This document shows, piece after piece, positions 33,609-40,304 of a stretch of 47,134 bases of DNA; position 1 is the first letter of the stretch; every line of letters begins with the position of its first letter. A program made the position numbers and the translations under genes. The stretch covers positions 1 through 47,134 of the forward strand of contig NZ_JADEWX010000033.1 in assembly GCF_015207395.1 (NCBI RefSeq). Reading direction: 5' to 3'. Origin of the DNA: Nodosilinea sp. LEGE 07088 (GTDB taxonomy: Bacteria > Cyanobacteriota > Cyanobacteriia > Phormidesmidales > Phormidesmidaceae). The notes beneath the pieces are model-generated. The model worked only from the letters and a program-made list of their open reading frames with translations. It was not told the DNA's origin and ran no database searches.

Positions 33609-34433
33609 TCAATCTCCCAAAGCCAGCCGAGCACCAATGGCAAGAGCCTTGAGGTCATCCAAGGTAGGCACTTCATTCTCCTGCCCCTCTCCCGCCTCTA
33701 CCAGCCACAGCAGATACTCAATATTGCCAGCCGGGCCAACCAGGGGCGACCAGGTGAGGCCACGGTAGGCCCAGCCGAGGGTTTGGGCGGTTTCCAGAAC
33801 GGCGGCGATCGCACCGGCCTGATCCCCAGGGTCGCGGACGACGCCTTTCTTGCCGACGCGATCGCGCCCCACCTCAAACTGCGGTTTCACCAGCAGCACG
33901 GCTTCGCGGGGGGGCATCAGCAGCGCCCAAAATGCAGGCAGCACTTTGGTGAGGGAAATAAACGACAGGTCCATGACGCCCAGGTCGGGGCGGCGATCGT
34001 TCTCGCCATAGAGCTGTTCAGGGGTGAGGTGGCGCAGGTTGGTGCGCTCGCGCAACACCACGCGGGAATCCTGGCGCAGGGCCCAGGCCACCTGGCCGTA
34101 GCCCACATCAATGCCGTAGACCCGCTCGGCCCCGGCCTGGAGCAGGCAGTCGGTGAAGCCGCCGGTCGAAATGCCGCCGTCTAGCGCAATTCTGCCGGGG
34201 ATGACGATGGGAAACTCAGTCAGGGCCTTGGCCAGCTTTTCGCCGCCGCGTGAGACAAAGGGCGATCGCGCCTTTACCAGTACATCCACATCCGCCGTGA
34301 AGGCAGTGCCGGGTTTATCGACCACCGCGTGGTTGACCTGCACGTCTCCGGCCCGAATCAACCGCTGGGCCTGCTGGCGCGAGTCGCACAGGCCCCGTTC
34401 CACCAGCAGAGCATCTAGACGCTGTTTGGCCAT
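33609..34433 (-). CDS. tlyA: TlyA-family rRNA methyltransferase / putative hemolysin
   Basis: A 274-aa protein. An N-terminal S4 RNA-binding domain (MAKQRLDALLVERGLCDSRQ, residues 1-60) precedes a FtsJ-like Rossmann methyltransferase. The usual SAM motif ALDVGASTGGFTDCLL appears as ALDGGISTGGFTDCLL, with Gly at a position normally Val. Other family segments: YGIDVGYGQVAW, MDLSFISLTKVLP, VLLVKPQFEVG and KKGVVRD; the last two carry the conserved Lys residues. Characterised TlyA enzymes methylate 2'-O ribose of C1409 in 16S and C1920 in 23S rRNA. It is the first G+C-rich gene after the island, 12 bp downstream of the TPR gene on the same strand. Confidence 0.92.
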   Translation of the reverse strand: MAKQRLDALLVERGLCDSRQQAQRLIRAGDVQVNHAVVDKPGTAFTADVDVLVKARSPFVSRGGEKLAKALTEFPIVIPGRIALDGGISTGGFTDCLLQAGAERVYGIDVGYGQVAWALRQDSRVVLRERTNLRHLTPEQLYGENDRRPDLGVMDLSFISLTKVLPAFWALLMPPREAVLLVKPQFEVGRDRVGKKGVVRDPGDQAGAIAAVLETAQTLGWAYRGLTWSPLVGPAGNIEYLLWLVEAGEGQENEVPTLDDLKALAIGARLALGD

Positions 34434-34444
34434 TGCCCCCGCTC

Positions 34445-34921
34445 CTAGTCCTTGGCGCCAGGTTTGACGCCCCGCCGCCCAGCGATCTGTTCGAGCTGCT
34501 GTTTGACCAGGTCGAGGCGGGGTTTGGTGCCCTGGCGATCGTAGCGATCGCTGGCTTTGAGCAATCCCTGTACGGCCATGCTGTCGGTGCCCATATTGGC
34601 GTAGGCCAAACCGCCATTGTGAAAGGCCTCGGCACAGTCAGGCTCGGCCACCATCACGTTGGTGAACTGATCGATCGCCGCCGGGTAGCGGCCCGCCGCA
34701 AAGGCGGCGCAGCCCGCTTCAAACTGGGCTCTAGCCCCATCGCTAATCGGCACCGATAGCTCCGTTACCGGCGTCGGAAACAGGGCACTATTGCCCAGGG
34801 GGCGACGGTAGGCCCACACCATCGCCCCCATGCCCAGGCCGAGGATGGTGAGTACAACCGAGAGCCAAATCACCAGTTCCACAGGGTTCGATCTCCAAAT
34901 AGATAAAACAAAACTGCCCAC
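34445..34921 (-). CDS. Membrane-anchored TPR protein
   Basis: A 158-aa protein. A single membrane helix lies at about residues 13-37 (VELVIWLSVVLTILGLGMGAMVWAYRR). After a short linker, two tetratricopeptide repeats span about 62-135: ARAQFEAGCAAFAAGRYPAA, then PDCAEAFHNGGLAYANMG. A basic Lys/Arg-rich helix ends the protein. With the single N-terminal anchor the TPR part probably faces the cytoplasm, although orientation is uncertain. It is co-directional with tlyA, with a 12-bp gap, so probably an operon; the functional link is unknown. Confidence 0.8.
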   Translation of the reverse strand: MGSFVLSIWRSNPVELVIWLSVVLTILGLGMGAMVWAYRRPLGNSALFPTPVTELSVPISDGARAQFEAGCAAFAAGRYPAAIDQFTNVMVAEPDCAEAFHNGGLAYANMGTDSMAVQGLLKASDRYDRQGTKPRLDLVKQQLEQIAGRRGVKPGAKD

Positions 34922-35078
34922 ATGCTGGTGCTAACCGCCCTGGTCAACACCACCCGCACTGGCGGGCATGGCTGATTAATCGCCACTATTACCTTACGCC
35001 TGACCGGATTGTTGGTGCACCGGGCTGAAGAAATTAGAGAATACCGCGGCTTTTATCTCCCTGAATGACACTATCACC

Positions 35079-35840
35079 ATGTACTCTCTCCCCAATCCGA
35101 TCGCGCCTACCGTCAACCTGAGGGCGTTTGCCCTACCGCTGCTATTGGTGATAGGCGTGATGGGCTGCCAAGCCACCCCGCCACCAGCGCCGCTCCCGGG
35201 GGATTCAACTACTACAGTTACCGACGACGCAGCGGCCAACATCGCCACCATTCAAGCCATTGTTGCCGAGCCGGTCTCGGTCACGCTGGGCCAGAATGCC
35301 CCGGCTCCGGCCCAGCTGAACCAGGCCCTTGCCTACGGCGATCGCATTCGCACCGTAGACCAGGCCCTCGCCGAGGTAGGGCTAGAGACTGGCCCAGTAT
35401 TCCGCATTGGCGGCGATGCAACCTTAACCCTACAACCCAACCAGCTCGTGCTCAATACTGGGCAAATGATCACCTGGGTAGAGGGTAAAGCGGCAGAACC
35501 GGTGGAGATCGTCACCCCCGCTGGCATCGCTGGCATTCGCGGCACCACGGTGTTTGTCAATATTATTGATGCCCCGGCGGCCCCCATCGAAATTTTTTCC
35601 TGGGAGGGCGAGGTGGCATTTCGGCTGCCCGGCAGTGCCGAGGAAATCGTTCTGAACAGTGGTGAACAGCTGTTTATCACCCCTGGCGAGCAAGATATCG
35701 CCTCCCTCAGGCAGCGGGTGCAGACCCTCGATCGCGCTACGGCATTGCAGCGCCTGGAGAATAGCGAGTTAATCAATGGCTTTAACCGCCCCATACCGAC
35801 CCGAGATGCGATCGAAGCCACGGTAGAGGAGCTGCAATAA
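35079..35840 (+). CDS. FecR-domain lipoprotein
   Basis: A 253-aa exported protein. A signal segment (ALPLLLVIGVMGCQ) ends with a lipobox-like VMGC, so it is probably lipid-anchored. After a Pro-rich linker the FecR-like beta domain covers about 55-200: YGDRIRTVDQALAEVGLETG, FRIGGDATLTLQPNQLVLNT, VEIVTPAGIAGIRGTTVFVN and IEIFSWEGEVAF. That TP.G..GIRGT core is diagnostic of the family. The C-terminus is a helical tail. In cyanobacteria these stand-alone FecR-domain proteins are not tied to iron uptake and their ligand is unknown. It is divergent from the TPR/tlyA pair and followed by a strong hairpin at 35906. Confidence 0.85.
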   Translation: MYSLPNPIAPTVNLRAFALPLLLVIGVMGCQATPPPAPLPGDSTTTVTDDAAANIATIQAIVAEPVSVTLGQNAPAPAQLNQALAYGDRIRTVDQALAEVGLETGPVFRIGGDATLTLQPNQLVLNTGQMITWVEGKAAEPVEIVTPAGIAGIRGTTVFVNIIDAPAAPIEIFSWEGEVAFRLPGSAEEIVLNSGEQLFITPGEQDIASLRQRVQTLDRATALQRLENSELINGFNRPIPTRDAIEATVEELQ

Positions 35841-35905
35841 CGCAAGCGCCCGACCCGCAGGGCAGATAGCATGGCTTGATTGTAGGCCTATTTTCTCTAA
35901 AGCCT

Positions 35906-35934
35906 CCCCCCGGTAGATTGTGCCTACTGGGGGG
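35906..35934. terminator. Strong C/G hairpin, probable terminator
   Basis: CCCCCCGGTAG (35906-35916) pairs with CTACTGGGGGG (35924-35934) over 11 bp with one G-T wobble and a 7-nt loop. No long T run follows, so it could instead be a structural repeat. It lies 66 bp after the FecR-like gene. Confidence 0.5.
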
Positions 35935-35993
35935 ATGTTGGCGTTTAGCCCGTGCTGGTTTGCCCCCTCGCGGCGTCGAAGCTGGCTGCGGCT

Positions 35994-36008
35994 AGAAACC
36001 GGGTTTCT
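35994..36008. repeat. 15-bp palindromic repeat copy (perfect)
   Basis: AGAAACCGGGTTTCT. A further 14-bp fragment ATACCGAATCCTGG at 36044-36057 matches one end of the 88-bp repeats. Both sit in the gap before the VapC fragment. Confidence 0.6.
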
Positions 36009-36149
36009 TTGGCGGGTGCAGGCACGATTTGATTTGGCCTCTGATACCGAATCCTGGTTGGCGAAAGGAGATTTTGCCCCAGCTCCCTGAACCAGGTTTT
36101 AGGGTTGTGCAAAGTGTCTACCCTCAAGGCTGCGATCGCCCCGGTCAAA

Positions 36150-36389
36150 TTAGATGATCACGTCCGCAGGTTGACCTTGTTGACTCAGCTCATCAACAAC
36201 AGCGCCGATTTGGCGATACTCTAGCGAAAACTTACGTTTCAAGGTATTGACAGTTTCATTCAAAACCTGCGTGCTAATCCATGATTCATGAGTTTGAGTA
36301 CATTCACGGGCTTGTTGCTGTTTGTCTGGCTCATCTTGGGAATAGCCGTAGATAACAATGTTGGTATCGAGAAATGCTTTAGCGCTCAT
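36150..36389 (-). pseudogene. Truncated VapC-like PIN toxin
   Basis: A 79-aa protein from ATG 36389 (frame open to 36398). It starts with the PIN motif KAFLDTNIVIYGYSQDEPDK, with the first catalytic Asp, and continues through the second acidic position in WISTQVLNETVNTLKRKF. It then stops after about 80 residues, where intact VapC toxins have about 130. The C-terminal acidic residues that complete the magnesium site are absent and I see no continuation in any frame beyond the stop. It overlaps the antitoxin gene by 11 bp, the usual VapBC arrangement. Probably an inactivated toxin. Confidence 0.75.
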
Positions 36390-36585
36390 TGGCTTCATCT
36401 CGGTTGAATTTGAAGCCTTTAGTATTTAGAGATACGGCTTGAAATCTGGCACCGTTGGAAATGGTCTGCGCAGACGAGCTGGCTAAAGCACGTTGATGAA
36501 TAAACTCAGCAAACACCAGAACTAGGCTGGCCTCTGCTTCAGGTAGCGTTTTTACCAGTTCATAAATGCTTTCTGCTGTGCTCAT
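36379..36585 (-). CDS. VapB-like antitoxin (DUF2281 type)
   Basis: A 68-aa protein starting MSTAESIYELVKTLPEAEAS. The N-terminal helix pair with TLPE and VLVFAEFIHQRAL matches DUF2281-type antitoxins, which carry a small DNA-binding N-terminus and an unstructured toxin-binding tail. The tail here is FKFNRDEANER. It overlaps the truncated toxin by 11 bp. Since the toxin looks broken, this gene may persist as a solitary antitoxin or autoregulator. Confidence 0.7.
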   Translation of the reverse strand: MSTAESIYELVKTLPEAEASLVLVFAEFIHQRALASSSAQTISNGARFQAVSLNTKGFKFNRDEANER

Positions 36586-36764
36586 TAGTCTCTCCTATTT
36601 GAAAAGTAGGGTGGGCATTGCCCACCGTCCAACTGTTACGTGAAACTATCTCAGCTTTTCTTCATCGTAGGATTTTTTAGTGATCGGGCAAGGGCAGAGC
36701 TAGAGGGGCATAGCGTTATCAGAGAGATAGTGGTTTGTGCCTTGGATGAGCGGTGGGCAATGCC

Positions 36765-37034
36765 CTACGGCGATCGCTTGACGCCCAGTGCAGCCCCCAG
36801 TACACCGCCATGGAATGGGTTTCTGGCTCTGGCATCGAGCCCCTGCCCACGGTGCCAGAGCGCCGCCCATAGGCCAGCCACAGCCGCTACAACAATGGTA
36901 GTTTGTTGCCATATGGGTATGCTGCCCAGGGGAGAAACCTGAGCGAGAAAGTCGTAGAGCGCCCAGGTGCCCAGGGTAGTGACAATTGGCAACCAGCAAA
37001 ACCAGGGAAACGCGAAGAGAGCCAGCACCTGCAA
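36765..37034 (-). CDS. Small hydrophobic protein, possible
   Basis: An 89-aa frame from TTG 37034 with two membrane helices (about 5-28, VLALFAFPWFCWLPIVTTLGTW; about 45-62, TTIVVAAVAGLWAALW). No ATG start is available, and the frame is open about 15 codons further upstream to a stop. The hydrophobic pattern with aromatic residues looks protein-like, and competing frames on both strands look like noise. It overlaps nothing else and is divergent from the gene at 37106. Family unknown. Confidence 0.35.
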   Translation of the reverse strand: MQVLALFAFPWFCWLPIVTTLGTWALYDFLAQVSPLGSIPIWQQTTIVVAAVAGLWAALWHRGQGLDARARNPFHGGVLGAALGVKRSP

Positions 37035-37105
37035 CCACTTTTTCTCAGGCGTTAATTTAAGCTGATGCCAAGCACCAAGGCCAGCGCCAGCGAAAGCGAA
37101 GTTTT

Positions 37106-37318
37106 ATGGACAGGCTGAAAATTCTGCAAGCATCCAATCAAACCAGCTGGGACTATGACGATGAAGCGGATATCTTGTATCTATCGGTTGGTGAGCCTCG
37201 CCCTGCAGTTGGGATCGGCATTGGCGATGGTGTGGTACTTTGCTATGACGAAGCCACTCAAGAAGCAGTCGGACTAACGGTTGTTGGGGCGCGGGCTAAG
37301 CTTGCAAAAGCTGCCTAG
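37106..37318 (+). CDS. DUF2283-family protein
   Basis: A 70-aa protein. The family signature is SWDYDDEADILYLSVGEPRP followed by GDGVVLCYDEATQEAVGLTV. DUF2283 proteins are small, often found beside HicB-like or other toxin-antitoxin-type genes in cyanobacteria, as here. Their biochemical role is unknown. The next gene begins 35 bp later on the same strand, so the two are probably co-transcribed. Confidence 0.85.
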   Translation: MDRLKILQASNQTSWDYDDEADILYLSVGEPRPAVGIGIGDGVVLCYDEATQEAVGLTVVGARAKLAKAA

Positions 37319-37352
37319 CACAGGATCTGTTGCAGCAAGGGAATTAGAGATA

Positions 37353-37562
37353 ATGAGCAACCTGCGTTATGAGATGATTATTGTCTGGTCAGAAGAGGAG
37401 GATTGCTTTCTGGTGCATCTGCCCGATTTTCCTGAACAGACCTATCGCACCCACGGCAGCAGCTACGAAGAAGCGGTCCGCAACGGGCGAGAGGTTTTAC
37501 AGCTTCTGCTAGAGGAAGATGGGCTGCCCCTGCCAGAACCTAAATTTTCTGTTGCTCAATAG
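37353..37562 (+). CDS. HicB-like antitoxin (UPF0150 type)
   Basis: A 69-aa protein from ATG 37353 (the frame is open to 37281 inside the previous gene). The HicB core is complete: YEMIIVWSEEEDCFLVHLPD, then FPEQTYRTHGSSYEEAVRNG. This partial-RNaseH fold pairs with HicA toxins, but no hicA is adjacent: the upstream partner is DUF2283. It is therefore an orphan HicB or part of a DUF2283/HicB pair. It lacks the C-terminal ribbon-helix-helix seen in longer HicB proteins. Confidence 0.85.
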   Translation: MSNLRYEMIIVWSEEEDCFLVHLPDFPEQTYRTHGSSYEEAVRNGREVLQLLLEEDGLPLPEPKFSVAQ

Positions 37563-37723
37563 CTAATGGTGGGTACTGCTCAACCTACGGCACATCAAGG
37601 CTTTTGGCGATTCGCCAGATTTCTTATTTGCGGTTTGCAGATAAGCACTGAGGATACTCCTGCTGAAATCTGAGTGCGAAGCTTCGATGCAAGCATTAGA
37701 GCAGGGTCGTGAGGGGGGAGCCT

Positions 37724-37915
37724 TTGTCTAAGAAGAAGTTTCGCAAGTCCGTTGAAAGTATTCGTAGACAGGTTGAGATTCACTACGAGAAAATAGCCAC
37801 TGAACAACAGAAGCCAGCACCAGATGAAAACTTGATTAGATATTGGCACAAAGAAATCTCAGGGCTTCAGAAAAGTTTGGCTAGAGCAGAAAAGCGATTG
37901 AGGCGAGGGCAATGA
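37724..37915 (+). CDS. Small basic coiled-coil protein (first of overlapping pair)
   Basis: A 63-aa protein, strongly basic (KKKFRKSVESIRRQVEIHYEK... ARAEKRLRRGQ split by a helical middle). TTG 37724 is chosen because GGGGAG lies just before it; GTG 37709 is possible. The sequence has heptad-like character. The stop overlaps the ATG of the next gene (ATGA), which is acidic, so the two may bind each other. The charge pairing is reminiscent of toxin-antitoxin pairs; this is inference. Confidence 0.6.
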   Translation: MSKKKFRKSVESIRRQVEIHYEKIATEQQKPAPDENLIRYWHKEISGLQKSLARAEKRLRRGQ

Positions 37916-38169
37916 TTTCTAATATTCAACAGCCTTTACAGGTAAATCCAACTCTTTCAACGATTCTGACCGAATTAGGTGAAGAATGTGAGAAGGTGAC
38001 GTTCTTGCTCAGTCAACTTAAGTTAGCCAACTTAACTGATGATCAAAAGGGAGACATTCTTGCGGAACTTACGGGCTCCGTTAGCCACCTGCACGTCCAT
38101 ACCGAAGATTTACCAGAGCTTATTCAAGACGAAATTTTCGCATTACCGAGTGACTTGGAAAACGACTAG
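37912..38169 (+). CDS. Small acidic protein (second of overlapping pair)
   Basis: An 85-aa acidic, probably helical protein with segments ELGEECEKVTFLLSQLKLA and DILAELTGSVSHLHVHTEDL. It starts inside the stop codon of the basic partner (ATGA overlap). I do not recognise the family. An opposite-charge, translationally coupled pair within a cluster of antitoxin-type genes suggests they form a complex. Confidence 0.65.
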   Translation: MISNIQQPLQVNPTLSTILTELGEECEKVTFLLSQLKLANLTDDQKGDILAELTGSVSHLHVHTEDLPELIQDEIFALPSDLEND

Positions 38170-38405
38170 CTGTAGGTTGAGTTGAGCGCGCGAAACCCGT
38201 CACATACTCAGAATTTTCACCCCGTACCAACCGTCTCCGGCAACAAATCTCATCTCTGATTTCTGGGTTACTAAAGATACATCTCTTGCTCAAGATAGCG
38301 ATAAAAGCTTAAAACGGGCCAATCTCGAGAGGCGTTTACCCAGCCAATGCTGAGCCTCAGGTTTCGCCAACTCAACCCAGCCTATGAGCTGCTAGCATAG
38401 ACCCT

Positions 38406-38669
38406 ATGAGCGTTCTACTTCCCCCTCACCTTCAAACCCTCCCGGCCTCTCTACCCGTCGAGGGTGCCGTTAATATTGTGGTTGAAGAAGGTATTCCTAT
38501 CTTTCGAGCCTCTCAAATTGTTCAGCAGCGTATAGAAGCCTTACTTGATAAGCAAGTAGATAATAGTCTTAGCTCAGAAGAAGTCGCCGAACTAGATCGC
38601 TACGAAGAGATAGACGACTATTTGAGCTTCGTAAACCGCACCATTCGCAACCTTTACCTCAAACGGTAG
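38406..38669 (+). CDS. Small conserved hypothetical protein
   Basis: An 87-aa acidic protein starting at ATG 38406. Features: LPVEGAVNIVVEEGIPIFRASQIVQQRIEALL (shown in parts: VNIVVEEGIPIFRAS, then QQRIEALLDKQ), an SSEEVAELDRYEEIDDYLS helix and a basic end RNLYLKR. The pattern resembles antitoxin-like small proteins found in cyanobacteria, but no toxin partner is adjacent: the 38170-38405 and 38670-38970 gaps hold no supported gene. Confidence 0.6.
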   Translation: MSVLLPPHLQTLPASLPVEGAVNIVVEEGIPIFRASQIVQQRIEALLDKQVDNSLSSEEVAELDRYEEIDDYLSFVNRTIRNLYLKR

Positions 38670-38970
38670 GTCGCCATCCCCCTACGGACGATCCTGTCCA
38701 AAACTAGTAAATTCATCACTGTTCTCATCGGCTTCAAACGCTTGACACCCCTGATGTTCAAAGGTCAGCAAACTGGCTCTGGGGCTGGCAGGGTTCGCGC
38801 AAACGCCCCAAGCCATACCCAGTTGCCCCTCATAACGGCAGAAAATACTTGCAGCCGCAACAACCGAGGCCCCAGTCATGATCGCGATCGCAGTTGATCA
38901 GCATCTTAAACAATGGCCAGAGCTAACCCTGTATTATAGGAATTAGTTACATGTCGTTACATTACTGACT

Positions 38971-39882
38971 ATGGTCGCTGAACTGGTTCCCCTGTCGCTG
39001 ACAGCCATCGAAAAGCACACCTGGGTATGGCAGGGCCACACCATTGCCTACACCGTTACCGAAGAGGGCACCGGAAACGGCACGCCCATCGTCCTGATCC
39101 ACGGCTTCGGCGCATCGCTGGGCCACTGGCGCAAGAATATCCCGGCCCTGGCGGCAGCAGGCAACCGGGTCTATGCCATCGACCTGCTGGGCTTTGGCGA
39201 CTCCGACCAGCCCGAGCTACCCTACACCCTCGACCTCTGGCAAGACCTGCTGGCCGACTTTTGGAGCGAGTTCATTGGCACTCCCGCCATCTACGTCGGC
39301 AACTCCATCGGCGGCCTGCTCACCCTCATGCTGCTGGCCAACCACCCCGACAAAGCCCAGGCCGGGGCCGTGCTCAACTGCGCCGGGGGCCTCAACCACC
39401 GCCCCGAAGAGCTGCACCCGCCCCTGAACTGGGTAATGGGGGCCTTTACCTGGCTGGTCAGTTCACCCACGGTGGGGCCGATCGTCTTTAACCAGGTGCG
39501 CCGCAAAGGCCGCATTCGCAGCTCGCTCAAGCAGGTTTACCGCAACCCCGAGGCGATCACCGACGAGCTGGTCGATATGCTCTACACCCCGGCCTGTCGG
39601 CCCACCGCTCAGAAGGTGTTTGCCTCGGTCGTCACCGCGCCGCCGGGGCCAAAACCCGAAGACCTGCTGCCCCATATTGCCCAGCCCCTCTTGGTGTTGT
39701 GGGGTGAAAATGATCCCTGGACGCCGATCGCAGGAGCCAAAATCTACGGTGATTTGGCCGCAGAGAGCGATCGCGTCACGTTCCACAGCATTGCCGACAC
39801 CGGCCACTGCCCCCACGACGAGCGCCCTGAGGTGGTCAATCCGCTGTTGCTAGACTGGCTGGGCAGCTTGTCTAGCCAATAG
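38971..39882 (+). CDS. Alpha/beta-fold hydrolase
   Basis: A 303-aa hydrolase. The oxyanion motif is LIHGFGASLGHWR (residues about 42-53). The nucleophile elbow is VGNSIGG with S112. Acid D248 lies in LWGENDPWTP and H279 in ADTGHCPHDERPEVV. The lid region (about 140-200) includes NHRPEELHPPLNWVMGAF. The closest resemblance by eye is to cyanobacterial and plant plastid hydrolases related to pheophytinase or chlorophyll dephytylase. That assignment is tentative; the catalytic triad is certain. No signal peptide. Single-gene unit. Confidence 0.9.
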   Translation: MVAELVPLSLTAIEKHTWVWQGHTIAYTVTEEGTGNGTPIVLIHGFGASLGHWRKNIPALAAAGNRVYAIDLLGFGDSDQPELPYTLDLWQDLLADFWSEFIGTPAIYVGNSIGGLLTLMLLANHPDKAQAGAVLNCAGGLNHRPEELHPPLNWVMGAFTWLVSSPTVGPIVFNQVRRKGRIRSSLKQVYRNPEAITDELVDMLYTPACRPTAQKVFASVVTAPPGPKPEDLLPHIAQPLLVLWGENDPWTPIAGAKIYGDLAAESDRVTFHSIADTGHCPHDERPEVVNPLLLDWLGSLSSQ

Positions 39883-39960
39883 CCGTATGATCACAGTCGA
39901 ATCAACTTGGGTTTAGGGGGAATGCTGGTGTCTACCTGTTTCTAACCTGGAGATAGACCG

Positions 39961-40167
39961 ATGTCTGCAAGCCGCGCCAACGCCAACGCGAGTTTTCAAG
40001 CCGCCCTGAAGGAGGTTGAATCGCTATTTGATACAGCCTGTGGGGTATCTGGCTGTACCGATCTGGAAACCTGCAATACCGCGATCGCCCCTCACGCAGA
40101 AGCCAATGGTGACAAGAACCTCAAGGCTGCCACCAAACCTGACCACGACGAACCCAATCCAGCCTAG
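39961..40167 (+). CDS. Small hypothetical protein with Cys cluster
   Basis: A 68-aa protein with GGAG 9 nt before ATG 39961. The centre has three cysteines: DTACGVSGCTDLETCNTAI. The N-terminus is a short helix and the C-terminus is Asp/Pro-rich and likely disordered. Not recognised. It could bind a metal or form disulfides; this is speculation from composition. Confidence 0.5.
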   Translation: MSASRANANASFQAALKEVESLFDTACGVSGCTDLETCNTAIAPHAEANGDKNLKAATKPDHDEPNPA

Positions 40168-40304
40168 CAATCCGTCATACTGCATCGAGCCACCGATCTG
40201 AGAATTCTGCCATGTCTCTTTCGCTGGTCTGGTCAATTGCCCCTAGAGTAGGTTACAACCCGATTAACTCTGACCTGCCGTTGCTCCTATAGCCATAATT
40301 GCTT

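Noticed and set aside
36640-36942. Plus-strand 100-aa frame
   Set aside because: Composition looks like the antisense of the hydrophobic minus-strand frame at 36765; no motif or ribosome binding site.
38682-38879. Minus-strand 65-aa frame
   Set aside because: No ribosome binding site and no protein-like pattern; probably antisense noise between two real genes.
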